This document shows, one piece after another, positions 7,899 to 15,467 of a stretch of 64,000 bases of DNA. A model generated the notes under the pieces. That model searched no databases. It saw only the letters and a list, made by a program, of their open reading frames with translations, and was not told the origin of the DNA. The translations under genes were made by a program, and so were the position numbers. Within the stretch, counting starts at the first letter, position 1. Each line of letters opens with the position of its first letter. Source of the DNA: Massilia phosphatilytica (lineage in GTDB: Bacteria; Pseudomonadota; Gammaproteobacteria; Burkholderiales; Burkholderiaceae_D); NCBI RefSeq assembly GCF_002968015.1, contig NZ_PUIP01000001.1, forward strand, positions 620,001 through 684,000, written 5' to 3'.

Positions 7899-10800
7899 TC
7901 AGAAGGTGTAGCCCACGCGCAGGCTGTAGCGTGGACCGGAGACGAACACGGCGCGGACCTTGTCGCCGATACCCTGGTGCATGGTCTGGCTGTAGCGGGC
8001 ATCGGTCAGGTTCTGTGCCTGGAAGTCGAACTTCAGGTTCTCGCTGAACTGGTAGGACACGCCGCCGTCGAGCTGGCCGTACGCATCGGCCCACAGCGGC
8101 AGGCCCCAGGCCACGTTGCGCTGGCCGAAGGTCGGGCTGGCGGGATTGGTGTCCGTGCCGTTGCTGCCCTGCGTCCCGTTCGTGTTGGTGCTGAGGAGGT
8201 AGCGCGAGCGCCAGTTGTAGGCCAGGCGCGCCGACCACGGTCCCTTGTCGTACAGGATCGCCAGGTTATAGGCGTTCTGCGACAGCTGGGGCAGCGGCAG
8301 GTTGCCGAAGGCACGTCCGTCGATGTCGCAACCGTTCAGGTTCAGGTTGATGTTCGCGGCACCCTGGCCGCCCGAGCAGTATTCGCTGAAGACCGGGTTG
8401 TACAGGCTGCGCTTGCTGTGGACGTAGGTGTAGTTCGCTGACATGCCGATGCCGCGCAGCCATTCCGGTACGTTGTCGAAATACTGCTGGTACGCGATCT
8501 CGCCGCCGCGGGCGATGCCTTTCGCGCCATTGACCGGCGCCGTCACGAGGAATTGCTGCGTGTTCCCGTTGACGTCCTGCAGGCCCACCGACGTCGTCTG
8601 GTTGATGATCACATCCTTGAGATGCTTGTCGAACACGGCCAGCGTCAGCGACCCGGATTTGGCGAAATACCACTCCGCGGTCAGGTCGAGCTGCGTCGAC
8701 GTGATCGGGCGCAGCGCCGGGTTGCCCTGCGCGTTACCGGTCCGGTTCACGGCCGTCACGTTCACGACCTTGGTCTCCTCGTTCACCGACGACACGATTT
8801 CCTGCGACAGCGTCGTGTAGGCCTGCAGTTGCGAGAAGTCCGGACGCGACATCGATTTGCCGTAGGCCAGGCGGAACTGCAGCGTATCGCTGGCCTTCAG
8901 GCGCAGGTTCACGGTCGGCAGGAAGTTGTTGTACTTGTTCTCGACATCGCTCTTGTTCAGGTAAGCGGGGATGTAGGGAACGGGAATGCCGGTGGCCTGG
9001 CCTTGCCCGAACGGCGCGCCCGGCGTGTACGACATGTAGCCGGTCGAGTGCGCCCGGGTCTGCACGTAGCGCAGGCCGACATTGCCGTCGATCGGGTATT
9101 GCAGATCGTCGAAGCCGAAGCGCAGCTGGGCATACAGCGCCCGGGTCTTCTCTTTCTGGTCGTTGGTGCCGGCCGGGTTGTCGCCGCCGAACTTGGCCGC
9201 CTTCCAGATCTGGCACGGGTTGCCGCCATCGCCGCCATTGGCCGCAATCCGCTCCGGACACAGGATCGCGTCGTGGTAGTCGTGCAGCTGCTGGTAGGAA
9301 GCCGGATAGCCGCTGGCCACGCCCGGCGCGGGGAATACGACCGCGGGGACGCTGACGTCGCCGCCGAAGAAGTTGTTGAACCGTTGCGTCACGTGCGGCG
9401 CGTTGAAGCGCGGGTCGTTCAGATAGGCCAGTTTCGGAATGTCCCAGCCCAGCAGCCACGGCGGCGTCACGCCGGCCCAGTTCCAGCTCGGATCGGAATT
9501 GACCGTCCGCGCTTCGCGGTCCGTCAGGCGCACGCCCAGGCGCAGGTCGCGCAGGACCGGATGGTCGAACGCATAGCGCGCATCGCCCTTCCAGGCCTTC
9601 ATGGTGCCCTCGGTCTTGTCGAGGTGTTCCATGGTCGACTCCCAGTAATAATTCGCGGGATCGGCCAGGAAGGCGCGCTGGGCATCGGTAAAGTTAATCT
9701 TCGGCAGGCTGCCGCGTAGGTCGAGGCTCTCGTTCGGCATCAGCATCCCGAGGCCGACCGCCGAGGTGAAGTGGTTGCCCGTGGAGCGCACGTGCTGCAG
9801 GTCGCTCGTGAGCGTCCAGTTGTCGGCCACCTTCCACTGCACGTTCCAGGACACGTCGGTGGTCTTCGAATCGCCCTTGTTGAAGCCGCCCGCATTGCTG
9901 AACGGGATGCCGCCGTTCGTGGTGTCGCTGAGGGTGCCCGTGACGAACGCGCCTTTGGCGTCGTACACGGTATCGGGGCTGACCTTCAGGTCGTAGGGGC
10001 TGGCCGACGAGAAGATCGACTGCTCGTTCGCGCTGTCCTTGTAGCGCGACTGGAAATAGGTCAGGTGGCTCTGGAGGTTGTCGCGCTTCCACTGCAGGGC
10101 GCCGTAGGCTCCCTGGCGCTTGCGGTCGTACTGGTAGTTGCGCCATTGCGCGCCTTTTGGCACCCACACCGTGCGCCCCGGTTCGATGTCGGTGCGCGGG
10201 AAGAAGGGTTCGAACTGGAACGTGTCCGTCTGGGTGGAACTGTCCGACGATGCAATATCGACCAGGGCGCCGAACTCGCCGAAGCCGGTCTTCCAGCGGT
10301 TCGAGTACAGGCCGGACACGGACGGATCGGGCTTGCCTCTCCTGAGCGTGGAGTGCGTCGCCTCGACGGACAGCGCGCCGCGCTGGCCCTTGAAGTCGAA
10401 CGGCAGGGCGGTGCGCAGGTTGACGAGACCCGAAATGCCGCCTTCGGTCTGCTCCGCCGACGGGTTCTTGTAGACGTCGACGCCCGCCATCAGTTCGGGC
10501 GGGATGTCGCCCCAGCTGATCGAGCGACCGCCGTTGGAGGCGAAGGCCTCCCGTCCGTTCAGTTCCGAACGGACGTAATTGAGACCGCGGATATTGACCC
10601 CTGCGCCCTCGACGGAGAACCGCTCGTTGTCGCCCGCCTGGCGGTTGATGCTGATGCCGACGACGCGCTGGAGGACCTCGGTGACGGAACGGTCCGGCAG
10701 CTTGCCGATATCGTCGGCGACGACGGAGTCGACGATCTCGTCGGCGTCCTGCTTGAGTTTTTGCGCCGACGCCAGCGCGGCGCGTTGGCCCGTCACGACG

Positions 10801-10904
10801 ACGACGGCCTTGCCCTCGGTCTCCGTTTTCGCGTGCGCCGTTCCCGTTGCCCACGCCAGGTGAGCGACGGCGAGTGCGATGGCAGTCTTGTTGGTGCGTT
10901 TCAT
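7899..10904 (-). CDS. TonB-dependent outer-membrane receptor, probable oligosaccharide importer
   Basis: A 1001-residue receptor. It has a signal peptide (MKRTNKTAIALAVAHLAWA...AHA), a plug domain beginning VVVVTGQRAAL and containing LPDRSVTEVLQRVVGISI and GVNIRGL, then a long beta-barrel ending in RYSLRVGYTF with a terminal Phe. Its length matches the sugar-uptake (Caulobacter/Xanthomonas-type) receptors rather than the 700-residue siderophore type. AGGGG sits 7 bp before the ATG at 10904. Being the first gene of a minus-strand unit with GH27 and a sugar-binding protein, and divergent from GH26, it most likely imports manno- or galactomanno-oligosaccharides. Confidence 0.88.
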   Translation of the reverse strand: MKRTNKTAIALAVAHLAWATGTAHAKTETEGKAVVVVTGQRAALASAQKLKQDADEIVDSVVADDIGKLPDRSVTEVLQRVVGISINRQAGDNERFSVEGAGVNIRGLNYVRSELNGREAFASNGGRSISWGDIPPELMAGVDVYKNPSAEQTEGGISGLVNLRTALPFDFKGQRGALSVEATHSTLRRGKPDPSVSGLYSNRWKTGFGEFGALVDIASSDSSTQTDTFQFEPFFPRTDIEPGRTVWVPKGAQWRNYQYDRKRQGAYGALQWKRDNLQSHLTYFQSRYKDSANEQSIFSSASPYDLKVSPDTVYDAKGAFVTGTLSDTTNGGIPFSNAGGFNKGDSKTTDVSWNVQWKVADNWTLTSDLQHVRSTGNHFTSAVGLGMLMPNESLDLRGSLPKINFTDAQRAFLADPANYYWESTMEHLDKTEGTMKAWKGDARYAFDHPVLRDLRLGVRLTDREARTVNSDPSWNWAGVTPPWLLGWDIPKLAYLNDPRFNAPHVTQRFNNFFGGDVSVPAVVFPAPGVASGYPASYQQLHDYHDAILCPERIAANGGDGGNPCQIWKAAKFGGDNPAGTNDQKEKTRALYAQLRFGFDDLQYPIDGNVGLRYVQTRAHSTGYMSYTPGAPFGQGQATGIPVPYIPAYLNKSDVENKYNNFLPTVNLRLKASDTLQFRLAYGKSMSRPDFSQLQAYTTLSQEIVSSVNEETKVVNVTAVNRTGNAQGNPALRPITSTQLDLTAEWYFAKSGSLTLAVFDKHLKDVIINQTTSVGLQDVNGNTQQFLVTAPVNGAKGIARGGEIAYQQYFDNVPEWLRGIGMSANYTYVHSKRSLYNPVFSEYCSGGQGAANINLNLNGCDIDGRAFGNLPLPQLSQNAYNLAILYDKGPWSARLAYNWRSRYLLSTNTNGTQGSNGTDTNPASPTFGQRNVAWGLPLWADAYGQLDGGVSYQFSENLKFDFQAQNLTDARYSQTMHQGIGDKVRAVFVSGPRYSLRVGYTF

Positions 10905-11269
10905 GTGTCCCCTTTGGTTGTCCAGCCGTCGAGTGCGGCGATTACCGTTATTCATGCGTGTACATCTGGTGCTAATAAAAAATCTTCTTGAAAAAATTAA
11001 TTTATTAACGTCAGATGCACGAATTATTGCATCGCGTATTTGCCGGCCGGCGGGGTGGGGAGAGAGATCGGTCTTGTTTAGTGGTGTTGCGAGAAACATG
11101 GTTGGCGCGCCATGGCGAAACAAACCCTGTTGCGCGAAACGGAACGAAACAATGGGGCGGGAAAGAGGCGGCCGATGGGGGCAGTTGGGCCGATGAAATA
11201 ATCGATTGCGTTAATTTTTTGATGTGACAAGCGTCGCAAGATTAACGTCAATCATTCATGGAGGAGCAC
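10905..11269. promoter_or_regulatory. Divergent promoter region between the TonB receptor and the mannanase
   Basis: A 365-bp spacer with AT-rich patches at about 10965-11010 and 11200-11225 in otherwise GC-rich DNA. The 10-mer ATTAACGTCA occurs twice in the same orientation, at 11004-11013 and 11241-11250, one near each gene, and could be a regulator half-site. A TGGCGCGCCA palindrome sits at 11103-11112. I could not assign convincing -35/-10 pairs. No regulator gene lies next to this locus. Confidence 0.35.
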
Positions 11270-12481
11270 ATGTCCAACAATACAAATACAAACTTTTCCC
11301 CGATCCGGCGCAACCTGCTGTTGAAGGGTGCCGGCGCCGCGGCGGCCACGACACTGCTTGGGGCTTGCGGCGGCACGACGAGCCGCGCGGGTACCGAGCC
11401 TGTCGTTGCAGCGTCGTCCGGGCGCGTGGCCCCGCAGCCCGCGACCGTGACGATCGATTCCTGCGGCCAGGCGGGCGCGACGTCGAGCTGCGTCGTGCGG
11501 CGCTTCACGATCAACGCCGACCCGGTTGATTCGGCGGCGACGCCGGCCGCCAGGGCCTTGTACACCTGGCTGCTGTCGAAGTTCGGGAAATTCGTCATCT
11601 CGGGCCAGACCGACCAGGACCATTTCGACTACGTCAAGAACCTGACCGGTCAGTATCCGTTGCTGCGGGGTTTCGACATGCAGCACTACAGCCCCATGTA
11701 TTCCTGGCTATGGGACGGCAATGCCATCAATCCGGGCACCGGCCAGCCGGGCTACTTCGTGTTCGGTCCCGACTCAGCCGAGCCCTCGATCGCGAACTCC
11801 ATCGCTTGGCGCCGGGACCATGGGGACAAGCCAATCATCGCCTACCAGTGGCATTGGCATTCGCCGTCGGGCGGCACCGTGGGGACGAACACGTTCTATA
11901 CCGAATTCACGACGTTCGATGCGTCCCGGGCCGTCAGGAAGGGGACGCAGGAATACGCCGACACCCTGCGCGATATCGACGCCATCGCCGTCCAGCTCGC
12001 GAAGCTGCGCGATGCCGGCGTTCCCATCATCTGGCGTCCGCTGCATGAAGCCGGCGGCACCTGGTTCTGGTGGAGCGCGAAAGGCGCTACCGTGTACAAG
12101 CAGCTGTGGAACCTGATGTACGACCGTCTGATGAACTACCACGGCCTGCACAATCTGCTGTGGTGCTGGTGCGGCGATGACGCGGCGTGGTATCCGGGCA
12201 GCGACAAGGTCGATATCATCGGCATCGACTCCTATCCCGGCAACTTCGTCTACATCAATAACAAGGTAGAGTTCGACAAGGCGTACGTGCTCAGCAACGG
12301 CACGAAGCTCATCGCCATGACCGAGAACGGTCCGATGCCGGACATCGACACCAGTCTCGAAGGCGGTGCGCCCTGGTCGTTCTTCATGTCGTGGGTCGAC
12401 GTCACGACTGCCAATGACGATGCGCGCATCAAGGCCGTGTATGCCGATCCGCGCGTCATCACGCTGGAACGCTATACGTGA
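11270..12481 (+). CDS. Lipoprotein beta-mannanase-like enzyme, glycoside hydrolase family 26
   Basis: A 403-residue protein whose start at 11270 has GGAGGA 6 bp upstream. The N-terminus carries twin arginines (IRRNLLLKGAGAAA) and a lipobox LLGAC, so it is probably a lipoprotein exported by Tat or Sec. The GH26 catalytic pair is visible: acid/base Glu260 in WRPLHEAGG and nucleophile Glu352 in AMTENGPM; FGKFVISGQTDQD is the usual family opening. GH26 enzymes mostly cut beta-1,4-mannan internally. Together with the GH27 alpha-galactosidase and the TonB receptor across the divergent promoter it forms a small galactomannan-degrading locus. Confidence 0.9.
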   Translation: MSNNTNTNFSPIRRNLLLKGAGAAAATTLLGACGGTTSRAGTEPVVAASSGRVAPQPATVTIDSCGQAGATSSCVVRRFTINADPVDSAATPAARALYTWLLSKFGKFVISGQTDQDHFDYVKNLTGQYPLLRGFDMQHYSPMYSWLWDGNAINPGTGQPGYFVFGPDSAEPSIANSIAWRRDHGDKPIIAYQWHWHSPSGGTVGTNTFYTEFTTFDASRAVRKGTQEYADTLRDIDAIAVQLAKLRDAGVPIIWRPLHEAGGTWFWWSAKGATVYKQLWNLMYDRLMNYHGLHNLLWCWCGDDAAWYPGSDKVDIIGIDSYPGNFVYINNKVEFDKAYVLSNGTKLIAMTENGPMPDIDTSLEGGAPWSFFMSWVDVTTANDDARIKAVYADPRVITLERYT

Positions 12482-12487
12482 TTGTGA

Positions 12488-13564
12488 TCAGAAGTTGTGG
12501 CGCATGCCGAGCACGTACGCCTTCAGCGTCGCGCCTGCGCCTGCGCCTGCGCCGAGACTGTTGATGGCGAAGTCGTAGACGCCGCCCGCGCGGTTGTCCA
12601 GGCGCGTCGTGTACGCGTACAGGCTGCTGCGTTTGCTGAGCGTGTAGTCGTAGCCGAGCGTCGCGTGCGTGGCGCCGGTGCCCGCGCCGGCGCGCACGAA
12701 GCCGATGCGCATGCCGGCCGGCCCGCTCGCGTCACCCGCGCGCGCGATGCCGAAGCGGATGCCGTGCGGTCCCATCTGGTGCGAAACGGACAGGTACACG
12801 GCGTTGCGTGCGAGCTCGCCGGCGCCCGTCCCGTATTTCAGCCGTTCGGCGACGACGGCGATGCGCGTCTGCGGGAACTGGTAGGCGAGGGCGGCCTTCG
12901 CACCGGTGTCGTCCAGTCCCGGACCATGGTAATCGTGATGGCGTTCGCCCGCCAGCACGGCATACCACGGGCCCCGTTCGTAGAGGGCGGCGGCCGACGT
13001 CAGCGACGGCTTCGCGCCGGTCGCCGGCTTTTCCTCGTTCAGGCCGTGCGTTACCCGCAGCGACAGGCCATGCCAGGATGGGCTCCAGTAGTGGATGGAA
13101 TTGGACTGGCGCCGGTCGAACGACGACTTGTCGCTGACGTTGTCCGCGTCGGCCGCGGAACCGTTGCCCATGATGCTCATGTAGCCGGCCGTCGTCGGAT
13201 AGAACGGGTCGAGGCCGGATGTGGCGCCGTTGTACGCTGTCGTCCAGTGGCCCGCGAAGAGCAGGCCCCACGTGCCGGCCAGGCCCACGCGCGTGTCGCG
13301 TGCGGCGAGCGCGCCGGCACCCGTGTCGGGCGCCAGCGTGCCTTCGATCTGGAAGATGGCCTTTAAACCGCCGCCCAGGTCTTCGCCGCCGCGGAAGCCC
13401 AGCACGGAGCGGTTGTTCACGAGGCGCGTGAGGCCCGGACCGGACGTGCTGTCCGCGTGTTCGAGGGCGACGTTGAGGCGGCCGTAGATCTGCACGGCGC
13501 TGTCCTGCGCGTGCGCGGTGCCCGCGGCCAGCAGCAGGGCGGCAGGGACGAACTTGATATGCAT
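12488..13564 (-). CDS. Gram-negative general porin (Burkholderia/Omp32 type)
   Basis: A 358-residue outer-membrane protein with a signal peptide ending AGTAHAQ and a mature start DSAVQIYGRLNVALEHAD, the classical opening of the 16-strand trimeric porins of Burkholderiales. The loop-3 region and the repeated aromatic beta-strands are present, and the chain ends in GMRHNF with the C-terminal Phe needed for barrel assembly. A ribosome binding site (AAGGAGAT) precedes the ATG at 13564. It would allow diffusion of small hydrophilic solutes. Its tail faces the mannanase gene with a 6-bp gap; it is likely a separate transcription unit. Confidence 0.9.
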   Translation of the reverse strand: MHIKFVPAALLLAAGTAHAQDSAVQIYGRLNVALEHADSTSGPGLTRLVNNRSVLGFRGGEDLGGGLKAIFQIEGTLAPDTGAGALAARDTRVGLAGTWGLLFAGHWTTAYNGATSGLDPFYPTTAGYMSIMGNGSAADADNVSDKSSFDRRQSNSIHYWSPSWHGLSLRVTHGLNEEKPATGAKPSLTSAAALYERGPWYAVLAGERHHDYHGPGLDDTGAKAALAYQFPQTRIAVVAERLKYGTGAGELARNAVYLSVSHQMGPHGIRFGIARAGDASGPAGMRIGFVRAGAGTGATHATLGYDYTLSKRSSLYAYTTRLDNRAGGVYDFAINSLGAGAGAGATLKAYVLGMRHNF

Positions 13565-13625
13565 GGTGGATCTCCTTTGTCCGCATTGTCGATGCGGACC
13601 GGCGAGATCGTGAACTATCGAAAGG

Positions 13626-14390
13626 TCAGGCCATCGGACTGCATTGCTCCGTCCCGGCCGCCATCGCCTTCAGGCGCGCCGGTTCGAGCAGCACGACCTC
13701 GCGTTTGTCGACCTGCACGAGCCCCAGCTTCTTGAAGCGCGACAGCAGGCGGCTGATGCTTTCGATGGTCAGGCCCAGGTAGTTGCCGATGTCTTCGCGC
13801 GACATGCGCAGCTGGAAGCGCGTCGAGGAATAGCCGCGCGCCGCGTAGCGGGCGGACAGGTTGATGAGGAAGACGGCGAAGCGCTGCTCGGCACGCATGT
13901 TCCCGAGCAGGAGCATGACGTTTTGTTCGCGCGTGATTTCCTGGCTCATGATGCGGTGGAAGTGGCGCAGCAGCGCGGGGACCTGACCGAACAGGTCCTG
14001 CAGGTGCGCGAACGGGATCTCGCACACCTCGCTGTCTTCCAGCGCGACGGCGTCGCAGTGGTGGCGGTCGGCGCTGATGGCGTCCATGCCGAGCAGCTCG
14101 CCGGCCATCTGGAAGCCCGTGATCTGTGCTTCGCCGGCCGCGTTGATCTGGTACGTCTTGAAGTGGCCGAAGCGCACGGCGTACAGGTTGCGAAACGGCT
14201 CGCCCATCTTGTACAGCGCCTCGTCGCGCTCCAGGCGGCGGCGCTTGCCGATGATCTGGTCCAGGCGGTCGATGTCCGCGTCTTCCAGCCCCATCGGCAG
14301 GCACAACTGGTGCATGCTGCACGCCGCGCAACTGCTCTTGAGTGCGTTGACGTTGACGGGGTTTGCGGGTGTGGTATCAGCGGCAATCAT
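13626..14390 (-). CDS. fnr: Fnr-like oxygen-sensing regulator (Crp/Fnr family)
   Basis: A 254-residue regulator. Near the N-terminus Cys21, Cys24 and Cys30 (SCAACSMHQLCLP) and later Cys112 give the four ligands of an Fnr-type oxygen-labile 4Fe-4S cluster. A cyclic-nucleotide-binding-like beta-roll follows, then a C-terminal helix-turn-helix SREDIGNYLGLTIESISRL containing the E..SR recognition pattern that reads TTGAT-N4-ATCAA sites. It is divergent from the formate dehydrogenase operon, which makes direct anaerobic control of that operon likely, though I find only a poor Fnr site in between. Relatives in this group are also called Anr or Btr. Confidence 0.9.
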   Translation of the reverse strand: MIAADTTPANPVNVNALKSSCAACSMHQLCLPMGLEDADIDRLDQIIGKRRRLERDEALYKMGEPFRNLYAVRFGHFKTYQINAAGEAQITGFQMAGELLGMDAISADRHHCDAVALEDSEVCEIPFAHLQDLFGQVPALLRHFHRIMSQEITREQNVMLLLGNMRAEQRFAVFLINLSARYAARGYSSTRFQLRMSREDIGNYLGLTIESISRLLSRFKKLGLVQVDKREVVLLEPARLKAMAAGTEQCSPMA

Positions 14391-14416
14391 GGCAAGGACC
14401 TTCGGATGGTGTTCCG

Positions 14417-14422
14417 ATTATA
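14417..14422 (-). promoter_or_regulatory. Candidate -10 box of the fnr-like gene
   Basis: The minus strand reads TATAAT exactly, 28 nt upstream of the regulator's ATG, placing a start about 20 nt before it. The matching -35 is weak; TTGCCG lies somewhat too close. This is a perfect hexamer in GC-rich DNA, but the promoter as a whole is only a candidate. Confidence 0.35.
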
Positions 14423-14563
14423 GACGTCAACCCCTACGGCAACGAGGGAATTTGTCCCGACGTTGGTTGCCCTGCCAACGAAGTGTCGCGTCAACGTCAA
14501 GCGTGCGCGCCTTCGGGTTGTCAAGGATTACACTTCCCATGAATATTTGCCAACGGGAGAACC

Positions 14564-15235
14564 ATGTCGGCCGACCAGCGTTCCGCTTCACCCATTTTGC
14601 ATGATATCGAGGCTCCGCCATTGGCCGACGAAGACCAGGCCCGGGCCGATTTCTATGGGCTGTTCGCACGCCTGCTGCTGGCCGCGCCCGACGCCGCGCT
14701 GCTTGCGGCCCTGGCCGCCGCCGAACCGATCGCGGCCGTCGGCGAATTCGCCCTCGAGGACGCCTGGCTGAAACTGATCCAGGCCGCCACCGTCGTCGAT
14801 GCGTCCGTCGCGGCCGACGAATTCTCGGCCATGTTCATCAGCACCGGCACGCCGCCGCTGAATCCCTACGGCTCCTTCTACCTCACGGGCCACCTGAACG
14901 ACGCGCCGCTGGCCGACCTGCGCCACGACCTCGCGCGCCTGCGCCTCGCGCGCGCACCGGGCGTGGGCGAGTTCGAGGACCACCTGGGCGCCCTGTGCGA
15001 GACGATGCGCGTGCTGATCCAGGGCGGCCCGGGCATGCCTGCGCGCGGCCTCGGCGTGCAAAAACACTTTTTCGAAGCGCACATCCGGCCCTGGTACGCG
15101 GCCTGCCTGGCCGACATCGCGCACAGCCCGGATGCGAATTTCTACCGGGTCGTGGCGGGTGTCGTCGACGCCTTCTTGTCGATCGAAGCGCAGGCCTTCG
15201 CCGTGCTCGATGCGACCGACCCGATTGCAGCCTGA
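14564..15235 (+). CDS. TorD/DmsD-family chaperone for the formate dehydrogenase catalytic subunit
   Basis: A 223-residue all-helical cytoplasmic protein. The N-terminal FYGLFARLLLAAPDAALLAAL and the central YGSFYLTG...ADLRHDLARL segments are typical of TorD/NarJ-type redox enzyme maturation proteins, with FEDHLGALCETMRVLIQG and KHFFEAHIRPW (the E.HI.PW motif of the family). Such proteins bind the Tat signal peptide of a molybdoenzyme and hold it until cofactor insertion. It is the first gene of the operon; ATG 14564 has GGGAGA 5 bp upstream. Its client is most likely the catalytic subunit at 15468 or the small Tat protein between them. Confidence 0.85.
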   Translation: MSADQRSASPILHDIEAPPLADEDQARADFYGLFARLLLAAPDAALLAALAAAEPIAAVGEFALEDAWLKLIQAATVVDASVAADEFSAMFISTGTPPLNPYGSFYLTGHLNDAPLADLRHDLARLRLARAPGVGEFEDHLGALCETMRVLIQGGPGMPARGLGVQKHFFEAHIRPWYAACLADIAHSPDANFYRVVAGVVDAFLSIEAQAFAVLDATDPIAA

Positions 15236-15245
15236 GGGGACCACC

Positions 15246-15452
15246 ATGGACAACGACAAGCAACCCGACCCGACCCGCCGCAGCCTGCTGAAGGCGGCGC
15301 CGCTGGGCGCGCTGGCCGTCGCGGCGGCCGCGCGTGCGCGTGCACCGGACGCGCAGCCCGAGCCCGCGGCGCCGGCGGAGCCGCAGCAGGCCAAGGGCTA
15401 TCACGAGACGGAACACATCCGGCGCTACTACCGCACCGCGGCTTACTGGTAG
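15246..15452 (+). CDS. Small twin-arginine-signal protein of formate dehydrogenase operons
   Basis: A 68-residue protein made almost wholly of a Tat signal (DPTRRSLLKAAPLGALAV followed by an Ala-rich stretch), an Ala/Pro-rich linker and a short conserved tail KGYHETEHIRRYYRTAAYW. It belongs to the formate-dehydrogenase-region Tat-target family, always encoded just before the catalytic subunit in this operon type. The role is not established; a membrane or periplasmic assembly partner of the complex is plausible. Ribosome binding site GAGGGGACC precedes the ATG, and 15 bp separate it from the next gene. Confidence 0.85.
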   Translation: MDNDKQPDPTRRSLLKAAPLGALAVAAAARARAPDAQPEPAAPAEPQQAKGYHETEHIRRYYRTAAYW

Positions 15453-15467
15453 AAGGAGACCACGACC

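Noticed and set aside
11103..11112. TGGCGCGCCA palindrome as an operator
   Set aside because: A short GC-only palindrome is expected by chance in this DNA and has no repeat partner in the spacer.
14518..14531. An Fnr-binding site (TTGTCAAGGATTAC) upstream of the TorD-like gene
   Set aside because: It matches only 6 of the 10 consensus positions, too weak to annotate; the TTGTCA could equally be a -35 box with GAATAT 17 bp later.
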